Part shown: piece by piece, positions 8,343 through 17,408 of the stretch | How positions within the stretch are numbered: position 1 is the stretch's first letter | How the letters are laid out: each line of letters opens with the position of its first letter | Origin: Parvibaculum indicum | GTDB taxonomy: Bacteria > Pseudomonadota > Alphaproteobacteria > Parvibaculales > Parvibaculaceae | Length of the DNA stretch: 64,000 bases | Direction of reading: 5' to 3' | Assembly: GCF_011762095.1 (NCBI RefSeq) | Contig: NZ_JAASQO010000009.1 | Span: forward strand, 124,001 to 188,000 | The notes under the pieces: generated by a model | What the model saw: only the letters and a program-made list of their open reading frames with translations | Database searches by the model: none | Told to the model about the DNA's origin: nothing | Position numbers and translations under genes: made by a program

Positions 8343-9884
8343 TCATTTGCGCGAAAAGGAGCGGCGGAGCGTCGTCACGCTCACCGCGCCCGTCGCCTGG
8401 GCAAGACCCGCATAGGCGATCAGGCCGCCGAAGATGAGGACGGCCAGCGCGGCGACGCTTTCCAGGAAGGTTCCCTCGAACCAGGGGGCGGCGTAGAGCG
8501 CGCCATACCAGAGCGCGGCGCCCATCGCCGCGGAGGCAACGACGATAAGCGGCAGACGGGTCAGCACCTGCGTGTCCGGCACGAAACCGCCGCGTTTTGC
8601 CAATGTCGCACCGAGAAGGCCCGCATTCACCCAGGCGGCAATGGTGGTGCCGGCCGCGATGCCCGCGAAGGCGTAGAACTGGAAGAGGGTGATGGAGGCG
8701 GCGATATTGACCGCCACCGAAATCGCCGCATAGCGCAAGGGCGTCATCGTGTCTTCCCGCGCAAAGAAGCCGGGCGAGAAAACCTTGTTCAACACGAAGG
8801 CCGGAAGCCCCGCCGCATAGACGAGAAGCGCCAGCGAGGTGTTTTGCGTATCCAGCGCCTCGAAGGCCCCGCGCTGGAACAGCACCTGAATGATCGCATG
8901 CGGGATCACCATCAGCGCCACCGCCGCCGGAACCGTCAACAACATGGAGACTTCCAGCGCGCGGTTCTGCGCCCAATGCGCCCCGGCTTCGTCATCGTCC
9001 CGCAGACGGCGCGAGAGGTCGGGCAGCAGAACCACGCCGATAGCGATCCCGATCACGGCAAGCGGGAGCTGATAGATCCGGTCGGCATAATAAAGCCAGG
9101 AGACCGCGCCGATCTGCAGCGAGGCGATGATGGTGCCGACGGTCAGGTTGATCTGCATGATGCCGCCGGAAATGATGCCCGGCACACCGAGGCGGACGAG
9201 CTTTCGCATATCGGGCGTGAGGCGCGGCCTGCGCAGGCGCAGCACATAGCCCGCCCGCCAGCAGGAAACCGTCAGCCAGAGGAACTGCACGATGCCCGCC
9301 GCCATCACGCCCCAGCTGAGCGCAAGGCCCGGATTGTCGAGCACCGGCACGAGAAAGAGGATCGCCAGAATGAGCGTGACGTTGAGCATCACGGGCGCGG
9401 CGGCCCCGGGGAAGAAACGGCCCACCGAATTCAGGATGCCCGCCTGCAGCGCCGTCAGCGAAATGAAAAGGAGATAGGGAAAGGCGATACGGGTGAATTT
9501 GACCGCCATGTCCTGCTTGCCCGGCTCGTCCGAAAAACCCGGCGCGAAGCCCGAGATGATCCAGGGCATGAAGATCAGGGCGAGGATCGTCATGAGGAGG
9601 AGCGCGGAGAGAAGCAGCGCCAGCGCATCCTCGGCGAAACGCCTCGCCGCCGCCTTGCCGTCGCCCTCCAGATGTTTGGAAAAGAGCGGTACGAAGGCGG
9701 AGTTGAAAGCGCCTTCCGCGAAGATGGAGCGGAACATGTTGGGAAAGCGGAAGGCGACGAAAAACGCATCCGCCACCGGCCCCGTCCCCAGCACGGCGGC
9801 GACCATCATGTCGCGGATGAAGCCGAGGACGCGGCTCATCATAGTGGTCCCGCCTACCGTGGCGGCGGAGCGGACGAGGCTCAT
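8343..9884 (-). CDS. murJ: Lipid II flippase MurJ
   Basis: This 513-aa polytopic MOP-superfamily membrane protein flips undecaprenyl-pyrophosphoryl-linked peptidoglycan precursor across the inner membrane. Hallmarks are the N-terminal TVGGTTMMSRVLGFIRDMMVAAVLG, FRFPNMFRSIFAEGAFNSAFVPLFS (MurJ signature with conserved Arg and Asp/Glu residues), and RVFSPGFFAREDT-type sequence in the middle (NKVFSPGFFAREDTMTPLR). About 14 hydrophobic segments are present. It lies 71 nt downstream of glnD in the same direction. The glnD-murJ-trpS order is a familiar alphaproteobacterial arrangement. Confidence 0.96.
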   Translation of the reverse strand: MSLVRSAATVGGTTMMSRVLGFIRDMMVAAVLGTGPVADAFFVAFRFPNMFRSIFAEGAFNSAFVPLFSKHLEGDGKAAARRFAEDALALLLSALLLMTILALIFMPWIISGFAPGFSDEPGKQDMAVKFTRIAFPYLLFISLTALQAGILNSVGRFFPGAAAPVMLNVTLILAILFLVPVLDNPGLALSWGVMAAGIVQFLWLTVSCWRAGYVLRLRRPRLTPDMRKLVRLGVPGIISGGIMQINLTVGTIIASLQIGAVSWLYYADRIYQLPLAVIGIAIGVVLLPDLSRRLRDDDEAGAHWAQNRALEVSMLLTVPAAVALMVIPHAIIQVLFQRGAFEALDTQNTSLALLVYAAGLPAFVLNKVFSPGFFAREDTMTPLRYAAISVAVNIAASITLFQFYAFAGIAAGTTIAAWVNAGLLGATLAKRGGFVPDTQVLTRLPLIVVASAAMGAALWYGALYAAPWFEGTFLESVAALAVLIFGGLIAYAGLAQATGAVSVTTLRRSFSRK

Positions 9885-9955
9885 CGGTCGAATCTCTTCA
9901 GGGCGGGGCTCATGCGGGCAGCATAGACCGGTTTTCGCGGCAGAAAGAGGGCCGG

Positions 9956-12751
9956 CTATTCGGCCGCCGCCGCATCTTCGCGCTTGCGGGGTTTTTGCGG
10001 GCGCGCCTTCTTGACCGGATCGGCCAGCGCTTCCAGCAGATGCCGCTCGACCGCCTTCTTCTTGTTGGCGTTGGTTACCTTGTGGCCGATCACGTCCTTC
10101 ACATAGAACACGTCCACCGCGCGCTCGCCGAAGGTGGTGATATGCGCCGACCCGATGGTCAGGCCCAGATGGAACAGGGCCCGCGTGATGGCATGAACGA
10201 GGCCGGGCCGATCGAGCCCGTTCACCTCGATCACGGTGTAATCGTCCGACAGATCGTTATCGATGAAGACCTGCGGCGCGACCGAGAAGGCGTCGGCGCG
10301 GCGACGGCGGCGGAAACGCTGCTCGATCTCGTCGGGCGGCAGCATCTCGCCGGCCAGCACCTGGTGAATGGTTTCCTTCAGGCGGGTGCGGCGGCGCTCC
10401 TCGCGCACGGCGCTGCCGTCCTGTTCCTGCACCCAGATCATGTCGAGGGCCATGCCGTCGCGCGTGGTGAAGATCTTGGCGTCCACAATGCTCATGCCGA
10501 GAACCGCGCAAGCGCCTGCGAAACGCGAGAAGAGCCCGGGATGGTCCTGCGTGTAGATCGTGACCAGCGTCACGTCGCGCATCGGATCGGTTTCGGTGGC
10601 GATGATGAGGGGCTCGTCCTTGCCCGCCTCGATCATCCGCGCATGACGTTCATGCGTGTCGGTATCCATGGCAAGCCAGTACTGCTCGGAGTGGCGCTTG
10701 AGATAGCGCTTGCGGGCCGCCTCGCTCCAATCCGACAGGCGCTCGGCCAGATCCTCGCGCGCGGTATTGATGCGCCCCTCGCGATTGACCGCGCTGTCGC
10801 CGCCCTGAAGCACGGAGGCGGTTTCGAAATAAAGCTGGCGGAGAAGCTGGCCCTTCCAGCCGTTCCAGACGCCGGGGCCCACGGCCTTGATATCGGCGAC
10901 GGTGAGGACATAGAGCATGCGCAGGCGCTCCGGGCTCTGCACCTCGCCGGCGAAATCCTTCACCGTGCGCGGGTCGGCGATATCGCGTTTCTGCGCGACG
11001 TCCGACATGACGAGATGGTTCTGCACGAGCCAGGCGACCGTTTCCGTTTCGCCGGGCCCCATGCCCAGACGCGGGCAGAGCTTGCGCGCAATGGCGGCGC
11101 CCGCATCGGAATGATCTTCCGGGCGGCCCTTGGCGATGTCATGCAGGAACATGGCGACATAGAGCGCATTGCGGCTCTTCACCTTGGACATGAGTTCCGT
11201 CGCAAGGGGGGTGTCTTCGGGATGATCGCCCTTTTCGATCTCCGACAGAATGCCGATCGCGCGCAGCAAATGCTCATCCGCCGTGTAGTGGTGATACATG
11301 TTGAACTGCATCAGCGCGACGATGCGGCCGAAATCGGTGACGAAGCGCCCCAGCACGCCGGCCTCGTTCATCAGGCGCAGCGTGCCCTCCGGATTCTTCC
11401 GGGAAGCGACGATCTTGAGGAAAAGGCTGTTGGCCTTTTCGTCCTTACGCAGCTTTGCATCGATGAGCTTCAGCGAGCGCGTAATAAGCTTCAGCGCGTC
11501 GGGATGGATGTCGAGGCTGTGCTCGTCGGCCAGCTTGAAGATGCGGATCAGGTTCACCGGATCCTTCTCGAAGACCTCGCTGCCCGAAACCGTCAGGCGG
11601 CCCGCTTCCACGGTGAAGTCCTCGATCGCCTTCTTGCGGCGCAGGGCCTGCATGAAACGGCCGATGGAGGGCTGCTTCTTGCGTTCCTGTTCTTCCAGCA
11701 CGGCGCAGAAGATACGGGTGAGGTCGCCCACATCCTTTGCGACAAGGAAGTAGTGCTTCATGAAGCGCTCGACCGCCTTCAGGCCCCGATGCGGCTGGTA
11801 GCCCAGATACTCGGCCATGGCGGTCTGGATATCGAAGGTGATGCGCTCTTCGGCACGGCCGGTGAGAAAGTGCAGCTCGCAGCGCACTGCCCAGAGGAAA
11901 TCCTCGGCGCGGCGAAAGGTCTGGTATTCGTCCTTGGTGAAAACGCCCGCCTTGACGAGGTCGGAGGGCTGCTTCACCCGATAAACATATTTGCCGATCC
12001 AGAAAAGCGTGTTGAGGTCGCGCAGGCCCCCCTTGCCTTCTTTCACATTCGGCTCGACGAGGTAGCGGCTTTCGCCGCTACGCCGGTGGCGCTCATCGCG
12101 CTCGGCGAGCTTGGCGTCCACGAATTCATTGCCCGTGCCCTTCACCACCTCCTCGCCGAAGCGGTCTTCCAGCTCGTCGAACAGGGCTCTGTCGCCATGA
12201 ATGAAGCGGGCTTCGAGAAGCGCGGTGCGGATGGTGAAGTCCTCGCGGCCGAGCCGGATGCAATCCGCGATCGAGCGCGTGGCATGGCCGACCTTCTGGC
12301 CCAGGTCCCAGAGTACATAGAGCATGTACTCGACCACGCTCTCGCCCCACGGCGTCTGCTTGTAGGGAAGCAGGAAAAGAAGATCGATGTCGGAGCCCGG
12401 CGCCAGCAGTCCACGGCCATAGCCGCCCACCGCCGCCACGGAGAGCCGTTCGGCCTCGCTCGGATTGTTGGCCGGAAAGACATAGGCGGTCGCGAAGTCG
12501 TAAAGCTCCTTGATGAGAACGTCTTCGAGATAGCAGATCGATTCCGCACAGGCCCGGCCGCGATGGGCGCCCTGCTCCAGCCGTTCGCGCGCCTTGGCGC
12601 GGCCTTCATGCAGATTGCGCTTCAGCACCTCCACGACACCGCGCTGAAGCGCCGTATCGTTTCCCTTGTGCTCGCGATAGACCGCTTCGAGATCGGCCCG
12701 GATCTGATCCGGATCGGCGATCTCAAGCAGGCTGGGCATGGTACGGCCCAT
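9956..12751 (-). CDS. glnD: Bifunctional PII uridylyltransferase/uridylyl-removing enzyme GlnD
   Basis: GlnD is the glutamine sensor that uridylylates PII (GlnB/GlnK) under nitrogen limitation and removes UMP under nitrogen excess. Domains in order: nucleotidyltransferase (AVGGYGRGLLAPGSDIDLLFL, the GX11DXD site), a helical linker (VEPNVKEGKGGLRDL), an HD hydrolase (HHYTADEHLLRAIG, then AMFLHDIAKGRPEDHS), and two C-terminal ACT domains (TIYTQDHPGLFSRFAGACA and EVNGLDRPGLVHAITRAL) that bind glutamine. The open frame reaches an ATG at 12835. I prefer the ATG at 12751 (MGRTMPSLLEI), where GGGAG sits 5 nt upstream, giving 931 aa. The C-terminal Lys/Arg-rich tail is short. Confidence 0.96.
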   Translation of the reverse strand: MGRTMPSLLEIADPDQIRADLEAVYREHKGNDTALQRGVVEVLKRNLHEGRAKARERLEQGAHRGRACAESICYLEDVLIKELYDFATAYVFPANNPSEAERLSVAAVGGYGRGLLAPGSDIDLLFLLPYKQTPWGESVVEYMLYVLWDLGQKVGHATRSIADCIRLGREDFTIRTALLEARFIHGDRALFDELEDRFGEEVVKGTGNEFVDAKLAERDERHRRSGESRYLVEPNVKEGKGGLRDLNTLFWIGKYVYRVKQPSDLVKAGVFTKDEYQTFRRAEDFLWAVRCELHFLTGRAEERITFDIQTAMAEYLGYQPHRGLKAVERFMKHYFLVAKDVGDLTRIFCAVLEEQERKKQPSIGRFMQALRRKKAIEDFTVEAGRLTVSGSEVFEKDPVNLIRIFKLADEHSLDIHPDALKLITRSLKLIDAKLRKDEKANSLFLKIVASRKNPEGTLRLMNEAGVLGRFVTDFGRIVALMQFNMYHHYTADEHLLRAIGILSEIEKGDHPEDTPLATELMSKVKSRNALYVAMFLHDIAKGRPEDHSDAGAAIARKLCPRLGMGPGETETVAWLVQNHLVMSDVAQKRDIADPRTVKDFAGEVQSPERLRMLYVLTVADIKAVGPGVWNGWKGQLLRQLYFETASVLQGGDSAVNREGRINTAREDLAERLSDWSEAARKRYLKRHSEQYWLAMDTDTHERHARMIEAGKDEPLIIATETDPMRDVTLVTIYTQDHPGLFSRFAGACAVLGMSIVDAKIFTTRDGMALDMIWVQEQDGSAVREERRRTRLKETIHQVLAGEMLPPDEIEQRFRRRRRADAFSVAPQVFIDNDLSDDYTVIEVNGLDRPGLVHAITRALFHLGLTIGSAHITTFGERAVDVFYVKDVIGHKVTNANKKKAVERHLLEALADPVKKARPQKPRKREDAAAAE

Positions 12752-12835
12752 GAAAACTCCCATCGTCCTGAAATTTGTGTCGGCCCGAGGTGCCTCGGCA
12801 TCCTGTCCGAACGCAGCGGCACCATAACATGTCAT

Positions 12836-13164
12836 GCAAGAAATGGCGTCAGAGGGCGGCGCCCGCCAACCCCGCTTGCCCGAAATCTTTGTATGAGGGA
12901 AGGAGACGCAGGCCCAAACAGGCTGGAGACTGAAGATGTCTTGCCCGTTAACCCATTGTAATCATTGCTATTCTTTAACATCCCGCCGCATTTTCGCCAT
13001 GAAATTGCCGGGTTTCCGACAAGCCGCCGGCTCATACCCGAAACGCGCCGGCGATAGAGGCGGTCTCTCATCCCCCCGCTCCCGGGACTGCCCGCCGGCG
13101 CAGCATATTTCACCCAGGCGGGTCTTCCGGGGGAACCCGCGCAGGACGAATGGAAGAGGATCAG
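12836..13164. promoter_or_regulatory. Divergent intergenic region between glnD and a small exported protein
   Basis: No convincing gene is present in these 329 nt. The only notable piece is an A/T-rich patch at about 12940-12985. It contains GTTAA-N7-TAAT (12947-12962), a near match to the CtrA consensus TTAA-N7-TTAA, and a further TTAAC at 12976. The rest is GC-rich with no clear hairpin. Short frames here lack ribosome-binding sites and family resemblance. Confidence 0.35.
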
Positions 13165-13494
13165 ATGCTTGACCGAACAAGAGCCGTCCTCACCGCCTCG
13201 GCGATGAGCCTGGCCATTGCGTCCGGCTTTGCGGTTTCCGCGCACGCGGCCGTCAATGCCAACATGTCCAAGGGCGACGCGCAGGACGCCTGCGCGACCC
13301 TGACGAAACAGTTCGACTATCTGGCACCCACGAAAAAGGGGCTGCCCTACTGGAACGAGGCCCACTCGGAATTCCAGACCGGGAAGAAGGCCTGCGACGG
13401 CGGCAATCCGGTTAAGGGCGCCACCGCCATGAAGCAGTCGATCCGCGACATGTATGTCATCCCGGACACGGACCGGAAAAACGACAACGGCTAG
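13165..13494 (+). CDS. Small exported protein of unknown function
   Basis: This 109-aa product has a clear Sec signal peptide. Basic residues (MLDRTRAV) are followed by a hydrophobic stretch and an AHAA cleavage site around residue 27. The mature part is about 80 aa, polar and helix-rich, with two Cys (DACATL and KKACDGG) that could form a disulfide in the periplasm. I recognise no family. An upstream ATG at 13150 is in frame, but the ribosome-binding site GAGGA lies inside its first codons, just before the ATG at 13165, so the later start is preferred. It is followed by the methyltransferase after 175 nt on the same strand. Confidence 0.7.
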   Translation: MLDRTRAVLTASAMSLAIASGFAVSAHAAVNANMSKGDAQDACATLTKQFDYLAPTKKGLPYWNEAHSEFQTGKKACDGGNPVKGATAMKQSIRDMYVIPDTDRKNDNG

Positions 13495-13669
13495 CGGCTT
13501 CCGGCCAGCGACCAATCCGGCAAGGCCCGGCGGTTTTCCCCGGGTCTCGTCGCTTTTGCCGCGCCTTTCATGGTTTGCTTGACAAGGAGACGCCGATCCC
13601 AACACTGGGCGCGAATTCGCCCCAGTCGGCTCCGGGGCGGCCCGCTCCATTGTTCAGGTTTCAGCACCC

Positions 13670-14413
13670 GTGTCACAGCAAGGCCAGCTTCCCCATCCGC
13701 CGCTCGACAAGCGCAAGATCTTCAGCCGTCTGGTGCAGGCCTGGTGGAAGGATCGCGGTCAGTTCTCGCGCAAGAAGATCGCCCGCTCCTGCCCGATCTG
13801 CGGCTATCACGGCACTTTCGTGAGCGTGGGGCGCCCGTCGCGCTGGGACACGCGCTGCCCCAATTGCGGCTCGCGCGAGCGCCATCGCCTGATGTGGCTC
13901 TATATCCAGGATCACGGGATCGACCTGGCGGACAAGAAGATCCTTCATTTCGGCCCCGAAAAATGGCTGATGAAGCTGATGAAGGACAATGAGGGCTACG
14001 AGCCCGCGGACCTTTATGCCCCCATCGCCAAATTCCGGCTCGACATCACCAATATCGATCGGCCCGACGACTATTTCGACGTGGTGATCGCACATCACGT
14101 GTTCGAGCATATCGACGACGACCGCAAGGCGATGAAGGAGATGTACCGGGTCCTGAAGCCCGGCGGCTACGGTTTCTTCTCGGTGCCGATCAACCTGTCG
14201 CGCGACAAGACCTACGAGAACCCGCAGATCACCGATCCCGATCTGCGCTTCGTGCATTTCGGCGGTACGGACCATAAACGGTTCTACGGACGCGACTTCC
14301 AGCAGAAGCTGAGCGAAGCGGGCTTCAAGGTGGAACCCTATCGCCGCGCGCCCGACGAGGAAGTGAAGTGGGGTCTCCTGCGCGACGAATGCGTCTACGT
14401 CGCGCGCAAATAA
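13670..14413 (+). CDS. Class I SAM-dependent methyltransferase with N-terminal zinc ribbon
   Basis: The product has 247 aa. Residues 41-72 hold a CPIC ... CPNCGSRERHR pair of CxxC motifs, forming a predicted zinc ribbon. A Rossmann-like methyltransferase follows, with ILHFGPEKWL (motif I, replacing the usual G-rich loop), YFDVVIAHHVFEHIDDDRKAMKEMYRVLKPGGY (motifs IV-VI of the Methyltransf_11 type), and a late DHKRFYGRDFQQKLSEAGF. The arrangement resembles sugar or glycan-related methyltransferases found near polysaccharide genes, but no such genes are adjacent and the substrate is unknown. The start is a GTG at 13670, the first canonical start after an in-frame stop about 30 codons upstream; no strong Shine-Dalgarno is visible. 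Its stop is 1 nt from the convergent mutS stop. Confidence 0.82.
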   Translation: MSQQGQLPHPPLDKRKIFSRLVQAWWKDRGQFSRKKIARSCPICGYHGTFVSVGRPSRWDTRCPNCGSRERHRLMWLYIQDHGIDLADKKILHFGPEKWLMKLMKDNEGYEPADLYAPIAKFRLDITNIDRPDDYFDVVIAHHVFEHIDDDRKAMKEMYRVLKPGGYGFFSVPINLSRDKTYENPQITDPDLRFVHFGGTDHKRFYGRDFQQKLSEAGFKVEPYRRAPDEEVKWGLLRDECVYVARK

Positions 14414-14414
14414 G

Positions 14415-17135
14415 CTACTCCCCGCCCAGCGCCTTCAGCCGATAGAGCGCTTCGAGCGCCTGTTTGGGCGTCAGCTCGTCGGGATCGATGTCCTTCAGCG
14501 TTTTCACCGCTTCGCTCTCTTCCGGGACGGCAGCAGGCGCAGGCGCTTTCGCCGCAGAGAAGAGCGGCAATTCGTCGATCAGCGCCGCCGTCCTCGCGCC
14601 GCCGCCGGAACTCAGCTCGCCCTCTTCCAGCGCGGTCAGCACATCCTGCGCACGCGCGATGACGGGGGCCGGCAGTCCCGCAAGCCTCGCAACCTGGATA
14701 CCGTAGGAGCGGTCCGCCGCGCCGGGCGCAACCTCATGCAGGAAGACCACGTCGCCCTCCCATTCCTTGACGCGCATGGTCGCATTGGCGAGGCCCGGGA
14801 GCCGTTCCGCCAGCGAGGTGAGTTCATGGTAATGCGTCGCGAAGAGCGCGCGCGACCTGTTCACTTCATGCAGATGCTCCACCGCCGCCCAGGCGATGGA
14901 AAGGCCGTCGAAGGTCGCGGTGCCGCGCCCGATCTCATCGAGGATGACGAGGGAACGCGGGCCCGCCTGATTGAGGATCGCCGCCGTCTCGACCATCTCC
15001 ACCATGAAGGTGGAGCGCCCGCGCGCCAGATCGTCCGCCGCGCCCACACGCGAGAAGAGCCGGTCCACCACACCGATATGCGCGGACGCCGCCGGTACGA
15101 ATCCGCCCATCTGCGCCATCAGGGCGATAAGCGCGTTCTGCCTGAGGAAGGTCGATTTACCGGCCATGTTGGGGCCGGTAAGCAGCCAGATATGTTTTGC
15201 CTCTCCGCTGTCCGCGCTGAGCGTACAATCGTTGGGCACGAAATCGCCGCCGCTCGCCTCGCGCCTCAACGCCGTTTCGACCACCGGATGGCGGCCGCCT
15301 TCGATGTGAAAGGCGAGCGAGTTGTCGATAAGGGGGCGCGTGTAGCGCTGCTCGGCGGCGAGTTCGGCCAGAGCCGATGAGGCGTCGAGCGCGGCAAGCG
15401 CCTCCGCCGCCGTCGCTATCACTTCATGCTCGGCCAGCACCTGCGCGGTGAGCGTGTCGAACAGTTCAAGCTCCAGCGCGAGCGACCGGCCGCCCGCATC
15501 CGCGATGCGGCTGGCGAGATCGGCGAGTTCGGCCGTGGTGAAGCGCATCGCATTCGCCATGGTCTGGCGATGGATGAATTCGTCCGAGGCGGTCAGCTTG
15601 TCGGCATGGCGCGGCGACACTTCGATGTAGTAGCCCAGCACATTGTTGTGCCGGACCTTCAGGGCCGACACGCCGGTCTTTTCGGCATATTGCGCCTGAA
15701 GCCCGGCAATGAGGCGGCGGGCGTCGTCGCGCAGCGTGCGGGTCTCGTCGAGATCGGCGGAATAGCCGCCGGCCACGAAGCCGCCATCGCGCGCCATCAG
15801 CGGCAGCTCTTCGGCGAGCGCTTTTCCCAGCTCCTCGCAAAGCGGCAGTGCCGCGCCATCGAGCGCCGCAGCGGCGGATGCGATGTCGTCGGGCAAAGGC
15901 AGCAGCGTCGGATGCGAACTGTTCAGGAGCGTCGCAATGGCATGCGCCGCCGAAAGGCCGTTCTTCACGGTCGCAAGGTCGCGCGGACCACCGCGGCCCA
16001 GCGAAAGGCGCGAGAGCGCGCGGGCCATATCGGGCGCGGATTTCAGATGATCGCGCAGCATGTCCCTCGGGTCGCGTGCGTCGAGAAACCACTCCACCGC
16101 ATCGAGGCGGGCATTGATGCGGGCAGGGTCGGTAAGCGGCGCAGTGAGACGCGCGGCAAGCTCACGTGCGCCCGCCGCCGTCACCGTCCGGTCGATGGTC
16201 GCCATGAGCGAACCTTTGGTCTCACCGGACAGCGTGCGCACCAGTTCGAGATTGGCCCGCGTCGCCGCGTCGATCGCCATGGTCTCGGTGACCGCGATAC
16301 GCCGGGGCGGCTTCAGCGCGGGCAGGCGGCCCACCTGGGTCAGTTCCACATAGTCGATCAGCGCGCCCATGGCTGTGATCTCGGCGCGGGCGAACTGCCC
16401 GAAGCCTTCCAGCGCACCGACATTCAGATGCGTCTTCAGCCGCCGCTCGGCCTGCGTGCTATCGAAACGGGCAACGGGCAAGGGGGTCACCGCGCCGCCT
16501 GCCTGAAGCGGCGCTTCCAGCTCTTCGGCCTCCAGCAGGTTTTCCGGCACGAGGAGTTCGCCGGGCCGCAGGCGGGCAAGCTCCGCGCCGAGCGAAGGGC
16601 CGGAAAGCGCCGTCACGGCGAGGTCGCCCGTCGAGACGTCGACCCAGGCGAGGCCATAATCGGCTTCGGAACCGATGCGGGCGATGGCGGCGAGGTAATT
16701 ATGCGCACCCGGCGAAAGCAGCGTGTCCTCGGTCAGCGTGCCGGGCGTGACGAGACGGACCACTTCGCGGCGCACGACGGATTTGGCCCCGCGCTTCTTT
16801 GCCTCCGCCGGGTCTTCGGTCTGCTCGCAGACGGCGACCTTGAACCCCTTGCGGATGAGACGCTCCAGATAGGTGTCATGGCTGTGCACCGGCACGCCGC
16901 ACATGGGGATATCCTCGCCCAGATGCTTGCCGCGCTTGGTCAGCGCGATATCCAGCGCTTGCGCCGCGGCTACCGCATCGTCGAAAAACAGCTCATAGAA
17001 ATCCCCCATCCGGTAGAACAGGAGCGCACCGGGATGGCTTGCCTTGATCTCCAGATATTGCGCCATCATCGGCGTCACGCCCGGATCGGGCTTGCCGGAT
17101 GGCCGCGCGGGCTGTTTTTCGAGGGGCTCGGACAT
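14415..17135 (-). CDS. mutS: DNA mismatch repair protein MutS
   Basis: This is the 906-aa mismatch-recognition ATPase. The N-terminal mismatch-binding domain shows [32 protein letters not shown], containing the Phe-X-Glu mismatch-reading loop (FYELF). The clamp and lever helices are followed by the ABC-type ATPase: Walker [14 protein letters not shown], Walker [17 protein letters not shown], and the ATHYHEL switch. The C-terminal 35 residues ([20 protein letters not shown]) are the conserved tetramerisation region. No Shine-Dalgarno precedes the ATG at 17135 (the upstream bases read CTCCTCC on the coding strand). An ATG pair at residues 23-24 is an alternative start, but it too lacks a ribosome-binding site. 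Confidence 0.97.
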   Translation of the reverse strand: MSEPLEKQPARPSGKPDPGVTPMMAQYLEIKASHPGALLFYRMGDFYELFFDDAVAAAQALDIALTKRGKHLGEDIPMCGVPVHSHDTYLERLIRKGFKVAVCEQTEDPAEAKKRGAKSVVRREVVRLVTPGTLTEDTLLSPGAHNYLAAIARIGSEADYGLAWVDVSTGDLAVTALSGPSLGAELARLRPGELLVPENLLEAEELEAPLQAGGAVTPLPVARFDSTQAERRLKTHLNVGALEGFGQFARAEITAMGALIDYVELTQVGRLPALKPPRRIAVTETMAIDAATRANLELVRTLSGETKGSLMATIDRTVTAAGARELAARLTAPLTDPARINARLDAVEWFLDARDPRDMLRDHLKSAPDMARALSRLSLGRGGPRDLATVKNGLSAAHAIATLLNSSHPTLLPLPDDIASAAAALDGAALPLCEELGKALAEELPLMARDGGFVAGGYSADLDETRTLRDDARRLIAGLQAQYAEKTGVSALKVRHNNVLGYYIEVSPRHADKLTASDEFIHRQTMANAMRFTTAELADLASRIADAGGRSLALELELFDTLTAQVLAEHEVIATAAEALAALDASSALAELAAEQRYTRPLIDNSLAFHIEGGRHPVVETALRREASGGDFVPNDCTLSADSGEAKHIWLLTGPNMAGKSTFLRQNALIALMAQMGGFVPAASAHIGVVDRLFSRVGAADDLARGRSTFMVEMVETAAILNQAGPRSLVILDEIGRGTATFDGLSIAWAAVEHLHEVNRSRALFATHYHELTSLAERLPGLANATMRVKEWEGDVVFLHEVAPGAADRSYGIQVARLAGLPAPVIARAQDVLTALEEGELSSGGGARTAALIDELPLFSAAKAPAPAAVPEESEAVKTLKDIDPDELTPKQALEALYRLKALGGE

Positions 17136-17408
17136 GGAGGAGGAAATTAACAGAACAGGCGGCGACGGATAGAGGCTTCCGGGCAGGCAGGCCCTGAAAT
17201 TTTCAGGCGCTCAAGCGACCATTTCCGGCAAGTTCCCGCCACGTAAACGAAAGAAAATTACCTTCTTAAGGCAAAAATAATAAAAAAATAATCAGAATGA
17301 CCTTGTTTCCGGTCATTTCACCGCCTACAAAGCGGGCTGTTTTTCACCATCCGGGGCGTTTGCGCCCGTATTTCGCACAATTCCCGGCCAAAATCGCGAT
17401 CCGTACCC
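17136..17408. promoter_or_regulatory. A/T-rich divergent promoter region between mutS and maeB
   Basis: The 273 nt contain a striking A/T-rich run at about 17240-17300 (many consecutive A residues interrupted by T), the most A/T-rich intergenic block in the left half of the window. No gene and no strong hairpin is visible. It probably holds promoters for both mutS and maeB; exact boxes could not be set with confidence. Confidence 0.45.

Noticed and set aside
9995-12961. 988-codon open frame on the plus strand across glnD
   Set aside because: It is antisense to glnD, whose domains are complete and canonical. Long antisense frames are expected in GC-rich codon usage, and the predicted protein has no family resemblance.
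13579-13607. TTGACA upstream of the methyltransferase as a promoter
   Set aside because: The -35 is perfect but no recognisable -10 occurs at 16-18 nt spacing (ACACTG).
15426-17150. 574-codon plus-strand frame
   Set aside because: Antisense to mutS; Arg/His-rich shadow protein.
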